Notes: a model not told the origin generated them from the letters alone. Shown: positions 24,133 to 36,299, counted from the first letter of the stretch. The stretch is DNA of 64,000 nucleotides from Nannobrachium achirus (GCA_963921795.1 OY997661.1:33720603-33784602); one strand, 5' to 3'. Numbers and translations: made by a program.

Positions 24133-24451
24133 GTATCCATGCCTCCAACAGAGCCCCCCCTATCTCATCTCCCCCCGCCCCACCTCTCCTCTCCACCACA
24201 GGGATGAAGCAAAACTAACTGATTTAATGAGCCTTTCGCAGTTTCACTGTACAAGCCGCTTGTACTTAGACATGCATGGCTTAATCTTTGAGACAAGCAT
24301 ATGCTACTGGCAGGATCAACAGGTAGGCCTGGTTACACTTGTATTGATGTATTGTGATGGATGGTGAGATGGGTTGTACAATGGTGTGCTTATCAAGTTA
24401 TCCCAGTTCAGTAACCTGTGTAAAGTCTACCTGCTTTGCTGCATGGTTTCA

Positions 24452-24457
24452 AATAAA
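24452..24457 (+). promoter_or_regulatory. Candidate polyadenylation signal AATAAA after the LIM exon of unit B
   Basis: It lies 320 bp after the LIM stop in 'ggtttcaaataaaaac', conserved at 47885 in unit C. The distance is normal for a 3'UTR. Confidence 0.5.
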
Positions 24458-24526
24458 AACAATCAGAAAGTCACCATGTTTGAGTGCAAACCTTCTTTCT
24501 TGTGACTGTGAATGTAATAATAGCAC

Positions 24527-24527
24527 A

Positions 24528-24626
<99 letters not shown>
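24527..24626. repeat. (CA)n microsatellite
   Basis: About 50 CA units in the same module position as 21107, 42606 and 47957. Confidence 0.95.
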
Positions 24627-24639
24627 TTTTTTGTCTTCC

Positions 24640-26060
24640 TAATAATATGGATGGATTCATGTGTATCTTCAGACATTTAAACACTTAAAACCTCAATAGG
24701 CCTAATTATTAATCTTGACCTGTGGCTATAGCTCTGCTCTTTTTCCCCACTACACAAAACATAGCAGATCTACAAGCTCAATGAATGCTATAGTGGTTTA
24801 AATCAAATCTGATGTAATACTGTAGGTCTGCAACTGTTTTTCCACAATACGGATGGTGGAAAACATGAGAATTCATGCATAGCTCAACTGTTGAACAGAT
24901 CACAAACAACAGACCTGTGTGATTTCTGGCCCTTCCCCAGCAGCTGAATTAACATGCGTAAAGATAGCAGGGCCAATCAGTTGACCATTTGGTTACAATG
25001 GCTGACCCCCACCCCGGGGAAACCGACTCAGAGGAGCCGGGATTGACGCTGTAAGAAGTTAGTGATGGATAATATGTTTCTATATTGGTGGCAAGCAGAA
25101 ACATATATTCATGATTGACCAATGTAGGACACGAAAGCTTCTCAAGTGTTCCTGGGAGGGAATTCTCTGATTTTCTCCCCGCTCAGAGAGAGAAGTTTTA
25201 CTTATTGATCTCTGAGGAAAAAGTAACTTCTGCTTAACCATTTTCAACAGGAGTTGGCTGTATGAGTATGATTGTTTGAGTTATGAGTGAATTATTGATT
25301 GTAGAATGATTTGTCATCTTGTAACTTTGTGTTTGGAACATATTGTATGACCTGCATTAATTCTGTACTGACTGCAGCCCCGCCCATCTATTGCCAGAAG
25401 CCATGTGGGCAAAGCCCCACCCCTATTCAAGGGCTTTGAAGTGTTGAATATTTAAGTGGCTGCAGGACCAGAGTTCGGGGTTCAGAAACCTGGCTCTAGC
25501 CACTCAGGTTTAGGTTCCGATCCAGATGCAAGAGGCGAAGCTATGCTCATATTCTGAATATTCCTGTGAAGTGAATAAAGTTTGTTGACAGCTTACAACA
25601 AGCCACTTCTCGACTCATCTTTTCCCTGCACGACTGAAGAAGCTTTGGACAAAATTAACGACACTCCCAACCTGGGGGCATGCATGCAAATCAAAATCGT
25701 TAAAATCACAAACGATAGAAAGAAGTAAGTGAAAACATATTAACACCCATCTTTTCTTTTCTCTAGTGACTATCTAAAATATCAACCCTTGTTGTAAAAA
25801 AAATAAGTTGTCCTTTAAGATATTTGTGGGCCTTTTTGCCTTTATAGACGGGTTTCTTGTTTACAAACATTGAGACTAAATGCACATTGAGACTAAATGC
25901 ACAGCTGACTGTATCATGTAATCAATTCCGTCCAATCCCCAAACCTGTTGCTTTGGGAGCGCTAGTTTCATTGGCTAATTTTGGTACCGACCCTGCGCAT
26001 GCATCTATCTCTTATCAGTGTAACGTGGACCAGAAACCCGTCTTGATAGTACACTAGTTA
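24640..26060. other. Intergenic spacer between units B and C
   Basis: No gene is seen. The stretch is repeated almost unchanged at 48060-48580 plus 56229-57190, where an L1 splits it. Near 25101 it keeps the empty L1 site ('aacatatattcatgattgacc'). A half arm of the 9021-9471 foldback is at 25690-25820. Confidence 0.6.
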
Positions 26061-26066
26061 GGAAAC

Positions 26067-26069
<3 letters not shown>

Positions 26070-26112
<43 letters not shown>
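26070..26112. repeat. (GA)n microsatellite
   Basis: About 21 GA units here, against about 8 in the paralogous site near 57203, an easy length difference between units. Confidence 0.95.
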
Positions 26113-26159
26113 GGGGAGTGACATGCAGCAAAGGCCTACAGGCCTGTCAGCCTTCAGAG

Positions 26160-26598
26160 CAGGGGTCTTCAACAGGGGGTCCGGGACCCCCAGAGTTACT
26201 ACAGGGGGTCCTCCAAATCTTTGAGTGATAGAAACTTTTTTTCTCCTTTTTTATATTAACCACTTGAACCCTAACATCCATATTCTGAGAACTTTAGCCA
26301 AAAATAGCCGATCTACAAGATCTAATAGCTCGTAGATCGGCTATTTTTGGCAAAGAGCTTTGCTGTATAGGGGAAAAAAAGCAGACTAAGTACAGAGTGA
26401 AAGGTCAAGTTTATTAAGTATTGATGGTTCAAGTGGTTAAATATTTTAAAACACATATTGTCATGAATCCAAAATACACTGATGATTGTGCTGTCAAACA
26501 ATGAAACTATATGGAATCTATGAACAGGTTGTGGGGGTCCCTGCTTCATATCTCTCTCAACTAAGGGGTCCTTGACCTGAAAACATTGAAGACCCCTG
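26160..26598. mobile_element. hAT MITE, 439 bp, 8-bp TSD, with a nested TTAA MITE
   Basis: The terminal inverted repeats are CAGGGGTCTTCAA and its complement. Direct repeats CTTCAGAG lie at 26152-26159 and 26599-26606. Inside, 26260-26436 is flanked by TTAA (26256-26259 and 26437-26440) and has its own inverted ends CCACTTGAACC and GGTTCAAGTGG. That inner element holds the 'tagccgatctacaag' hairpin. Two elements with different target rules are therefore nested here. Confidence 0.85.
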
Positions 26599-26796
26599 CT
26601 TCAGAGCCTATGTGGTATGTGCCTGGACGGCTATAGACAGCGGGCGTCCCCAGTTCACAGGCTCTTTGTAGCAAATAGGTCCCCTATACCAGGATGAGTT
26701 TGTGCGTGCGTGCGTACGTACGTGTGTGCGTGCGTGTGTGTGTGCAGTATTCCTTTACTTTACAGTACACATGCATAGTAGAATGTCCTTTAACAG

Positions 26797-26892
26797 GTCC
26801 TGAGAGCTGCAGCCTCTGCGGACATTTTCAAGAACCATCTAAAAATACTTCCGTTAAACAAGCATTTGTGGAGTGTATTTCACCCCCTCCAG
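26797..26892 (+). other. Candidate untranslated exon upstream of TRIM unit C
   Basis: Paralogue of 10516-10603, with 'tttaacag' before it and CAG|gtgtgt after it. It is 8 bp longer than in unit B because of 'tatttcac' near its 3' end. Confidence 0.3.
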
Positions 26893-28039
26893 GTGTGTAA
26901 TATGTCTGTCGTTTTGCTTGCTGGAGTTTTATTTCATTGCTTTTAAAATCAGCTGTTTAAAATGTGGCTTTGAGGAGAGCTGTAGCCTACTGCATTTTCC
27001 GTAATGTTTGAGCAGGTAAGTAAACTGGTACATTGATTGACTTTATTGATCCAATAAAATGCAGGTAACAATAGAATGCTGCTACACCTCATTCCATTGG
27101 TGAGTCATGCATGAAGTGTCAGAGCTGTCGGACAGCTTGAATAAGATGGACAGATAAACCTTTCTTCATTAAGTGAAGTCTGGTCAATGGGTCTGGTGCG
27201 CAGCCCATGCAGTACATTAAAACTATAGGTAGAGTGAATACAGTTAATAACTGCTGCCTGGAGAATGAAGGGGTCTTTTTGCTCTTTCAGTCCCTTCATA
27301 TTTATTTCTCCAGATCCCCACCATAGTGCGGATTGGCAAATAGCCTCCTGAAAAATAATCTCAATGAATTAGCCTAATCATTTTATAAACACTCAAGTCT
27401 AGTGGTTTGCTCTGACTGAATGACGTGGTTGGAGACTGCGTTCGTATGTATAGGCTGTGTGTGCCAGAGCACTTTAAACACCTGTAAGTCAACAAAGTGT
27501 TAATCCAACCGCTGACTGAAACACACCCTCCTTTAAACAATCCAAATTTCAACAGTATACTTCAAAATAAGCACAGATTGTGCATGATGTTGAGTGAAGT
27601 CATGCGTTTTTTCTTTTTTTTACCTACATAGACAATAGATGATATGATGGTGTGTGTGGACAGTAGAGGGGCGCACACCTTGTGTGACATCACTTCATTG
27701 TGTGTATTGTACTGCTTCGCTGGCCACATAATGGCCCATGAGCAACCAATTCGACACCCCTGTTTTAGTAGATCTCAGCCTACTTTTTCATTCACTGCCA
27801 TTATTTGTGTTGACAAAAAGTGGGTGGTAAAAAAGACGTAAATTGCTCCTTATAGGTACATCATCCTTTTGATAATCACTATGGCATTTATTTAATCTAA
27901 ACGGAATGCACTTTAAGGCATTGATATCAAAACTCAATGTCAGAGAAAAATGGCTCCTGTTCACTTCATCTTTCCAGCCACACCTCCTGAATATAACCAG
28001 GAATTCTCCGCCCATTTTATCTTCATGTCTTCACCCATA

Positions 28040-28134
28040 TTTTCTCTTTCAGTGTGACAGTGGTGCTCAGTAAAACCTTTTTTCTCTCTCAGTGTGTGTG
28101 AGTGGTGCTCAGTAAAACCTTTTTTCTCTGTCAG
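28040..28134 (+). repeat. Tandem ~46-bp repeats replacing the start-codon region of unit C
   Basis: The units read 'gtgtgagtggtgctcagtaa', 'aacc', then 'ttttttctctctcag'. They occupy the place where unit B has 'gtggtgctcagtgaaATGGC'. The last unit ends 'tttttctctgtcag', a good splice acceptor touching the RING frame. Confidence 0.75.
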
Positions 28135-28358
28135 TGTGTGAGCAAGGAGTTTACCTGGACCAGGAGCAGTTCAGCTGTTCTATCTGCCTGGACCTTCTGA
28201 CGGAACCAGTGACTCTACCCTGTGGACACAGTTACTGTAGAAGCTGTATTGAGGGTTGCTGGGACCAACATGATGACAGGAGAGTCTACAGCTGCCCCCA
28301 GTGCAGAGAGACCTTCAGTCCAAGACCTGTACTGAGGAAGAACAACATACTGGCTCAA
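28135..28358 (+). CDS. TRIM unit C exon 1: RING finger lacking the ATG
   Basis: The frame [20 protein letters not shown] runs through a complete C3HC4 RING (CSIC, CGHSYC, CRSC, CPQC) to NNILAQ before donor gtgagt, phase 0. MAHWQ of unit B is replaced by a TGTGAG context, and the in-frame codons upstream reach a TAA with no ATG. The acceptor 'ctctgtcag' at 28134 would make this an internal exon in phase 1. Otherwise the copy lacks a normal start. Confidence 0.75.
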
Positions 28359-28853
28359 GTGAGTGCAGGATTCTTACTAATATTGCTTTACTGATCATAT
28401 GTGACTAGATCTGATTGAGAATGAGTCAGCCAAATCCAGGGAACAAAAAATAAAATCACAAGATTTGTGTATGTTCTGTCCAAAATCCTTCAATGCCAAA
28501 GCCACAATCCAGAAATAACAGGCAACCCTTTGCCTAAATGTCTCAGAGCCTAAATCAGCATGTAAGTATGACATTTGGATATTATGGACCAGAGCTAGTT
28601 TAGTTTATTAGTTTATATTCTCCAGACCCTTTTTATGGGATTTCTTTATGTTTATGTTCCATATCGTTTAGAAAGGTCTGTTCATAATTTTATATCATGT
28701 CCTGGGATTGAAATCTAGACGTTGAATAGTATTTTAGAGTCAGAGGGGGTTTTCCCAGGCTGAGCAATTTTTTACACTTAGCTTCATTTTCAAAACTGAT
28801 GGACCAATCTAAATAACCAATATCTGACTGTTTGGTTTATTGAATACTTTATT

Positions 28854-28892
<39 letters not shown>

Positions 28893-29412
28893 CCTTTATT
28901 ATCCCAAGGGGGAAATTAAGTTACCCAGAAGGCACAGCAGTTTAAGGTTACAGGACAGTTAACCTCGCATCACCAGGCTCTCCGCTGGGGGAAAGCCTGG
29001 TCTTCGTTTACTAAACGGGCCGTTTGATCCGGTCGGGAGCGGAAGAGCTCCTACGTTTTTCTGTAGTCCAAAACGGACTACACTTTGGCCGGAAACAACG
29101 ACCGGAAACAGTTTCAACCCAGTTAGCGCATGCACAAGTAGTTAGCGCATGCGCAAGTACGGGTTAAAACCTGGTTAAAACTGTTTCCGGTCGTTGTTTC
29201 CGGCCAAAGTGTAGTCCGTTTTGGACTACAGAAAAACGTAGGAGCCCTTCCGCTCCCGACCGGATCAAAAGCCCGAAATTGGAAGCCAGCCCAGGCTACA
29301 GGACAGTAAGAAAAAAAGAAAAGGACTGTTGTGTACAGCCGAGCAACAAAAACAAACAAGAAGAATCAACAATACAGGAGAATCAACCATATAGAGCAAT
29401 TAAGTTAAAATA

Positions 29413-29452
<40 letters not shown>

Positions 29453-29845
29453 ATATACATTAAGTGTCGAGACAGAACACAACACAACAACAAAAAAAGT
29501 AGTACTAACGTTTCTATAAAGGATTGCAATTTTAAGGGACTTTTCTAAGCATAATGCAAACTCAAAGAACTTACAATGGTCCATTCATTCAAACATTAGG
29601 AACTACTTCTCAACGTAGTGCAACACAAAAAATATACACATGGGGCCTATATACAGTATGCATAAGTGTTTGCACCAAGACAATAATAATAATGCTTAGC
29701 CTAAATAAAAGAAAGTGCAGAGCCAAAAAAGTGTCCAAAAGTATGTGCAAAAAAAGAAGTGACTAGTGTCGAGTCACAACAAAGAAAAATAAATAAACGC
29801 AGATAGATGCCTCTGCAATACAGGAGGAGTGGGGGGGGGGAGTAA
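28854..29845 (-). mobile_element. LINE 3' fragment with (GATA)n tail, shared by units C and D
   Basis: It lies between TTATT target copies (28849-28853 and 29846-29850). The uninterrupted site is 'actttattattaactg' in unit B. On the minus strand it ends 'tttcccccttgggataataa', then AGG and (TATC)n, the microsatellite-tailed 3' end common in fish LINEs. Unit D has the same insertion (62094-62605) without the foldback at 28960 and the (AT)n at 29411-29450. Confidence 0.75.
28960..29296. mobile_element. Foldback element in unit C, 11-bp TSD
   Basis: Direct repeats TACAGGACAGT flank it (28949-28959 and 29297-29307). Unit D has the single uninterrupted site near 62173. Arms of about 95 bp are inverted copies ('ccggtcgggagcggaag', 'ggccggaaacaacgaccgg') around 'gcgcatgcgcaagt'. 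An 11-bp duplication recalls Mutator-like elements, but I cannot place it firmly. Confidence 0.8.
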
Positions 29846-30043
29846 TTATTAACTGTTTGCAAATGGTACAGTGGTACGTTGACGATTATACAATGGTGCT
29901 AAAAGGATAACACAAAAAGGTTTTTTTCCATTGTGGTTTCCATCAGATTCTAGCTCATTCTATAATATAGTTTTCCGGTTGTTGTTGTTGCTGTTGCTGT
30001 CGTGTTGTCGTCAGTGAGTAACTTTACTGATTATTACTTCCAG

Positions 30044-30262
30044 GTTGTGGAGAATCTGAGACGTACAGGAGGCCAGTCTTCTGCTGCTGAGGCCAAACTG
30101 GTTCGAGCCACTGCCCAACTGCAGGACATGTGTTCCAGTCATAATGAGCCAAAGAAGGTGTACTGCCGCACAGACCAGCAGTGTATCTGCCTTCTGTGTG
30201 CCATGGATCACCATAAAGGACATGACACTGTGTCAGCTCTGGTAGAGAGGACTGACAAACAG
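30044..30262 (+). CDS. TRIM unit C exon 2: linker and B-box 2
   Basis: It has 73 codons, phase 0/0: VVENLRRTGGQSSAAEAKLV, then QLQDMCSSHNEPKKVYCRTD and the remaining ligands CICLLC and DHHKGHD. Acceptor 'ttacttccag' and donor CAG|gtagga match unit B. Confidence 0.87.
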
Positions 30263-30536
30263 GTAGGACCACAATCACAGTTGGAAATGTATCTGAAAGA
30301 TCAAAGTGGAAGTAAAATAATTAATAATCATAGGCCTACAGTATAAAAATAATCATCAACACATTAATTCAAAGCAGAAATTAGGTGGTGGTTTTTGGGG
30401 GTAAATTAATTCAAACCAAAGACGAGAAAGGAGCGCAACGCAGAACTCTGCCAGGTGGCCAATACTCAGGGCTGTGTAGGCAATGACATTGGAAGGGAAG
30501 ATGTGTGGCATTGTGTCAACCCAAAAATGCACTTAA

Positions 30537-30965
30537 CTCTTATACTGCTTTGGACGTTCCCGTTCGCCCCAATTCTCGAGGTCGCGCCGCGCCAATACGG
30601 CCGTTCGTTCGTTTACCTTGTGGATGTCCTTAAGCTGATGAGGGGTCGCGCCGCCGTGTACTGTAATCACATCGTCCGCAGTGATGGTCTTAAAAATCCA
30701 TTATGCGTTAACATCAACGGAGACCAATTCTCTTCCGTGTTGATTTTCTCTGGCCCTGAGTCTCTGTGGCCAGAGAGTGCTCTCAATGTATGGCAAGCGA
30801 GACCGGCCAAATTCACATTAATTCTTGCATGACGCCGCCCTCTGCTGCCTGGTCTGCGAAAGTGCAGACCAGGCACTTATCTATCTACTATAACGTCGCA
30901 AAGGTAAGCCGCTTTTTGATGGCACCAGACCCAATAAATAAATAAATAATCTGGCAGTGAAAAAG
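30537..30965. mobile_element. TTAA-flanked DNA element, 429 bp, in intron 2 of unit C
   Basis: TTAA at 30533-30536 and 30966-30969 flanks ends CTCTTATACTGC and GCAGTGAAAAAG. Units B (13455) and D (63315) carry the empty site 'aatgcacttaaagtgaaagt', so insertion at one TTAA is directly visible. A second copy is at 7746-8194. No transposase is seen. Confidence 0.88.
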
Positions 30966-31591
30966 TTAAAGTGAAAGTGAAAATGTTACATGTTCTTCTG
31001 CACATCATGATCAGGTACCAGGAGCCATGAATGCCCCAATAATATTAACCATAATACTTGCTACTGTCTACTGTCTGATGATAATAATAAGTCTGAGCTC
31101 AACTACTACCTACATCTAGAGCCTATATTTATGGCTACTATATATTAATATTAATTCTAATGATCCACACGGAAACATGTGGATAATGTGGATCTCAGAC
31201 TACATGTGGCCAGCCTCTGAAGTCAGTTGTCTACTTATGTTTTTTGCATTATGAAATAAATGTGAAATAAATTAGTGTTGTTAGTAAGTTAGCCTACTAG
31301 CAGTGTGAACAAGGAATTTGGTTGTGATTGGCCCAGCGGTTTGTGAGATCTGGACAAACACACAGACAGAGAGACCACAGACTCTCATAAATGAGTTGGC
31401 TAGACTCCTGCAGAGCCATCAAGTCATATAGGTTGAAGTATAGGCATTTTGTACCCAATGAAAAACCAAAGAGAATGATGTGATGTAAATTAGATTTGTT
31501 TCTTTCTTTTCTTTAACCAACTTAGTTTGTTGACGTCAGATAATGCGTGGAAGGAAGTCAAACTCTCTCTTCCTACATTGATTCCTTGCAG

Positions 31592-31687
31592 AAACAGGTG
31601 GTGAAGAGTCAGCAGAAAGTCCAGCAGAAGCTCCAAGAGAGAAAGAACGAACTGGAAGACCTCAGACCGTCCATAGAGACTCTGAAG
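31592..31687 (+). CDS. TRIM unit C exon 3: coiled-coil segment (96 bp)
   Basis: 32 codons, phase 0/0: KQVVKSQQKVQQKLQERKNE then LEDLRPSIETLK. It differs from unit B at four or five residues, all conservative for a helix. A partial copy of its 3' end follows in the intron (31705-31742). Confidence 0.86.
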
Positions 31688-32186
31688 GTGAGTTCATGAA
31701 GGAACTGAAAGACCTGAGCCAGTCCATAGTGACCCTGAAGATGCTGAAACCATGTCAATAGTTCCTGACATAATGTTATTTACTGTGGATGGAGAAGCAG
31801 TAAAGTACCCAGAAACACTGTAAAAATATCCAACATACACTATCATGCCATAGCTTTGGCTAGAGACTGAGTTTTGTCCCCACAAAGTTCTCACAAGTCA
31901 TAGCCTACCAAAACCTGAGATTATCTGATAAATCACCACTCTTTCTCTAGTCTACACAAAGACTGTAAAATAATATGGACACAGCTAGCCCCATTGGCTT
32001 TTGCAGACTGTTTTGAAGCCACTTTTTCTGCGAATTGAAATCCGACATCTTTGAACTTCTGGTCCCGAAATGCTACCGGAAACGACTGCTATTGGCTGCA
32101 ACCGCATTGAGGGCAGGTCATCACGTTAAAATTAATGGGACCATATGATGATTTAAAAAATACTTTAGTTTAAACTAGAGATTGAA

Positions 32187-33917
32187 AACCGGTAAGACTC
32201 CCTAAATCTCCCTAAAGAGATATGCGACCGTCAGGTCGCATACACAAACTTTAGAAGGCAATGGTAGCCAGTCAGGAGGGAATATGGAAAATGGGACAGA
32301 TCCATGTTGATGACATGATCTGACTTTAGAGATACTGTGTACCGCTTTGCATGATTTTAGGGCAAAATCTGTAGGAGCAGTGTCCAAATATGTGTTTTGC
32401 AAGAATCTGCCTCATGGTGGCGCTAGAAGAGGGCCATGTGAGAAATGAGGGGTGGAGGTTGTGGTTTGGCAGCCAAGGAGTGTGTGTGCAAAGTTTGGCA
32501 TGGATAGGGAGATATGAGATATGAGTAGGGCAAAAGTGTGACGTGTGACAGACAGACTGATGACAGACTAACAGCCAGTGGAGGTTTTTGCGACCGTAGG
32601 TCGCACTTACTATCAAAACCTGCACAAACTGTGAGTGAGTCCGTCAGTCAGTCAGTCAGTCAGTCAGTCAGTCAGTCTGTCCGTCTGTCTGTCACACCTC
32701 ACACGTCACACTATTGCCCTGCTCATATCTCCGCAACCGTTGCCCCGATCCATGCCAAATTTTGCACACACGCTCCTTGGCTGCCAAACTACCGGAAATC
32801 CAGGGACCCCCAGGTCCCTGGGGGACCCCCAGATGTAAAAAAAGACCAAATGTGCAAAAATGACCACTCCAACATGGCTGCTCACGGGGAATTCCCGGGG
32901 ACCACCGACTCCTGGTGCTCCAGAACGGATGCCAAAGTGGTGGCGCCCCCAGTGGAGGACCCCCTCCACTGCAGCTCACATAAAATGCCGTAACTCGGGC
33001 TAGGAGCGTCCGGGAGAGCCGGGGCCGGTACCTATTCGTCCGCCAAGGCAACGCGGAGACCCCACCCCTCATTTCTCACATGGCCCTCTTCTAGCGCCAC
33101 CATGAGGCCGATTCTTGCAAAACACATTTTTGGACACTGCTCCTACAGATTTTGCCCTAAAATCACGCACATCGGTACACAGTATGTCTACACATTGCCC
33201 ACACAACTAGGAACCAATGGCAGTTACAGCCCTCTTTGTGTGTACATGTGACCTACGGTCGCTTATCTCCCGATTAGGGAGTCTTACTGGTGATAGTGAA
33301 GTGTTATAGAAATAATTACTAAGGTAATCAAAATCAATTATTTGTATTTGTATATTTGTGTGTTCCTTACCTGCCAAACTACAACCTCCAAGGACCCCCG
33401 GAGCTCCAGGGACCCCCAGGTCCCTGGGGGACCCCCAGATGTAAAAAATGACCAAATGTGCTAAACTGACCAAATGACCACCCCAACGGGGCTGCTCACG
33501 GGGAATTCCCGGGGACCACCCACTCCTGGTGCTCCAGAACGGATGCAAAAGTGGTGGCGCCCCCAGTGGAGGACCCCCTACACTGCAGCTCACATAAAAT
33601 GCCGTAACTCCGGCTAGGAGCGACCGGGACAGCCGGGGCCGGTACCTATTCGTCCGCCTTGCCGGCGCGGAGACCCCACCCCTCATTTCTCACATGGCCC
33701 TCTTCTAGCGCCACCATGAGGCCGATTCTTGCAAAACACATTTTTGGACACTGCTCCTACAATTTTTGCCCTAAAATCACGCAAATCGGTACACAGTATG
33801 TCTACACTCATGTCATCAACATGGATCAGGAAGATTTTGGCAAAACACATTTTTGCCCTATTTGTGGAGATAAGTGACCTACGTTCGCTTATCTCCCGAT
33901 TAGGGAGTCTTACTGGT
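32187..33917. repeat. Three rearranged copies of the 835-bp hairpin element
   Basis: A reversed partial copy (32187-32590) abuts a forward copy (32590-33290), sharing 'gaggtttttgcgaccgtagg'. After a 70-bp gap a second forward partial copy follows (33362-33917), ending 'gattagggagtcttactgg'. Forward and reverse ORFs of 60-159 codons here come from this repeat. The cluster fills the intron before exon 4 of unit C. Confidence 0.7.
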
Positions 33918-34003
33918 ATTGACAGTATATCTGTCTGTGTGCATGCGTGCGTGTGCATTTGCGTGTATGCATGTGTATGTGTAATTGTGTTGATGACAAC
34001 TAG

Positions 34004-34234
34004 AGTTCTGCAGAAGTGGCAGTGGCTGCCACTGACAAGATCTTCAGTGAGATGATCTCCTCAGTTGAGAGAACGCGCAGTAAGGTTAAAGAGCTGATCA
34101 GGGACCAGGAGAAGACTGCAGTGGTTCATGCTGAGAGACGCCAGAGGAGTCTGGAGGAGCAGATCGCCCAGCTGGAGTGGAGAAATGCTGAACTGGAGGA
34201 GCTGTCCAGTGCTGATGACATCCATTTCATTCAG
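34004..34234 (+). CDS. TRIM unit C exon 4: coiled coil (231 bp)
   Basis: 77 codons, phase 0/0, from 'gacaactag' to CAG|gttcaa. It contains AATDKIFSEMISSVERTRSK, then VVHAERRQRSLEEQIAQLEW, ending SSADDIHFIQ. Changes from unit B are few (A to T, R to S, LQ to RQ, R to W). Confidence 0.87.
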
Positions 34235-35089
34235 GTTCAACATAATCATTAAAACACACAAACACACAAAAGAATCAGAATAGAAAAAACTGTGTTTACA
34301 AAAGGACGGTCAATTATAATAGGACAGATTTATCTCATGTGTGAATAGTGAATAAAAGGTTGTTTCCCAATTTCTAAAAACACTGTCAAACTCTTTGAAT
34401 GTCAAATTCAGTGGAGCATCAAAAAAATCTAGAGAATTTGACTCATATTTCTTTCTATAGCACAATTGCAGATGACATGTGCTCGTGTAATATGTCCCAA
34501 GACACTGACTGACATTAGGTTAAGTTCCTGTTCCTGTATGTATTAACTAGGGATGGAGCTTAAAACCTGAGCCTTTTACAAACTCGATAACAAATGTATT
34601 GAGTACCCTGTATCAATACGCTTTGGGCTTATCAAGCCTTGTTATTGAGCATAGCGGCCCATGACGTCATGTTTAAACAATCAAGATAAGAGCTGATCAA
34701 GAAATTATTACAATACTATCCATAATATAAAGCCATTTAGCACTTATTGCACATTAATGAATGTGTTGTTTTAATGATATTTAATGCTATTTTTTTTTAC
34801 TGTTATCAATTGTCATTTTCATAAGATGGGAGTCAGCCACAAACTCACAGTCACAACTGGGCAATTAAAAAAATATATTAGAAAACGCTCAATAGTATAG
34901 GCTCGATAAAAGCCTGGTTCAATAAGCAGGATCGATAAGGTGCTCATTATCGATACAAATTAACGAGCTCCATTCCGAGTATTAACAGGCTGAGCAACAC
35001 GGACAACCTTTTGATCAATGTATTAATCTATTGATCTCTTCCATCCTGTCTGGACTGATCTACGTGTCTCTCTGCTTGTCTCTCTCCAG

Positions 35090-35249
35090 AGCTTCAGGAT
35101 TCTCTCTATGTCCACTGCATCTCCAGTCGTGCCCAGTATTGCTCTGCGTCCTCTGACGTCCTTCACAGATGTGAGTGATGCTGTGTCTGGTCTAAGAGAC
35201 AAACTAGAAGACATCCTAAAGACAACTTGGCCACAGATATCCGACAGAG
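35090..35249 (+). CDS. TRIM unit C exon 5 (160 bp, ends phase 1)
   Basis: SFRILSMSTASPVVPSIALR, then PLTSFTDVSDAVSGLRDKLE and WPQISDR plus G before gtgaga. Length and phases equal units A and B. Confidence 0.86.
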
Positions 35250-35438
35250 GTGAGATGAACATTTTCTGTGACTTTATTAGTCCACCAGTCATCATAGGCT
35301 ACTCAACAGTGGCAAAAGTCACAATTAATTAGCTGCCAATGGGTCGATATACTGTACAGTATATATATATTTTTAGTGCTGACTTCTGTTTCAAAGGTTC
35401 AACTGTTTTTAATGCTTACCGTCTTGTTTTCCCTACAG

Positions 35439-35800
35439 ATTTCCATCCTCCCCCCCCCACCCCTTTGTGTACGCACACACGTTTTCCCCCCTTGGCCTCC
35501 GCAACTGCGTTGCTGTCTGGGACACCCCCCGCACGGGTGCCGGCGGTGTCCCCCAAACCCCGCAACCGCCAGGTATGTGCCTTCTCCCCCGGGGCGATAC
35601 GCAACTCCCCCCCACCACCACCACCCCGCAAACATGTGGTACGCACTGCCTCACTCTGTAGCTCCAACCCGCCGGCTGTACCCAAATGCACAATCCCCCC
35701 GCCCCCAGACACCGGCATATACGAAATCATGATATGCACTGGAGATGACAGACAAGAACACAAGAGTAGTGTAGTGGACTACACAGATTTCCTTTTCTAG
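35439..35800 (+). CDS. TRIM unit C Pro-rich exon C1 (in frame)
   Basis: Acceptor 'ttccctacag' gives D-FHPPPPTPLCTHTR. The copy is shorter than in unit B (about 120 codons) yet returns to the same frame and C-terminus, CTGDDRQEHKSSVVDYT, before DFLF and TAG. The last codons come from an inserted LINE 3' end (from about 35792). A strong donor-like CAG|gtatgt occurs at 35572, so the exon might also end there. Confidence 0.5.
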
Positions 35801-35897
35801 GATCTCCTTTTGGTAGACCTTGTACCAGTGAACTGTACTGTCATGAAACTGTACCTTTTCCTATGCAAACTTCTAATAAAGTCTTCAATCAACCAAT
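35792..35897 (+). mobile_element. Short LINE 3' end inserted at the end of Pro-rich exon C1
   Basis: 'tttctaggatctcctttt' to 'ttctaataaagtcttcaatcaacc' matches the 3' end of the LINE fragment at 38800-39310. It supplies the stop and an AATAAA (near 35875) to exon C1. Confidence 0.65.
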
Positions 35898-36299
35898 CAG
35901 ACGCAGTCTCATGACTTAGAGAATTAGAATTTGGAGACGCTGTAATTAATAGCTAATAAATCATGAATAATTCGCTAAATTTTTCCCTGGAGAGTTGTGC
36001 CACAGTCCTCCGGGGGGGCTTAGTGGGGGGAGGGACTCATTCTTCATCAGGGGCGGCTGCAGACCCTATATTCACAACGATTTGTATGTATTTTTCAGTT
36101 CATGCATTTAGATCTGAATAGTAACAAAAGTTATACGTTTCAATGCAATGTTTATATAAACGAGCTAGTGTAAAGCTATAGTGCCCCTAATGACAGCCCC
36201 TTCTTCACAACTTTTTTTCTTTTTACTTATCAATCTGTCTATATAAAATATAGATTCCATAGCAAATCTCTTAGTTACACCAACATTTTTCTTGAGAAG

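Noticed and set aside
24133..26700. Search for a B30.2/SPRY exon after unit B (and after A and C)
   Set aside because: No frame with the usual LDP, WEVEW or GVAY-like signatures was seen on the + strand.
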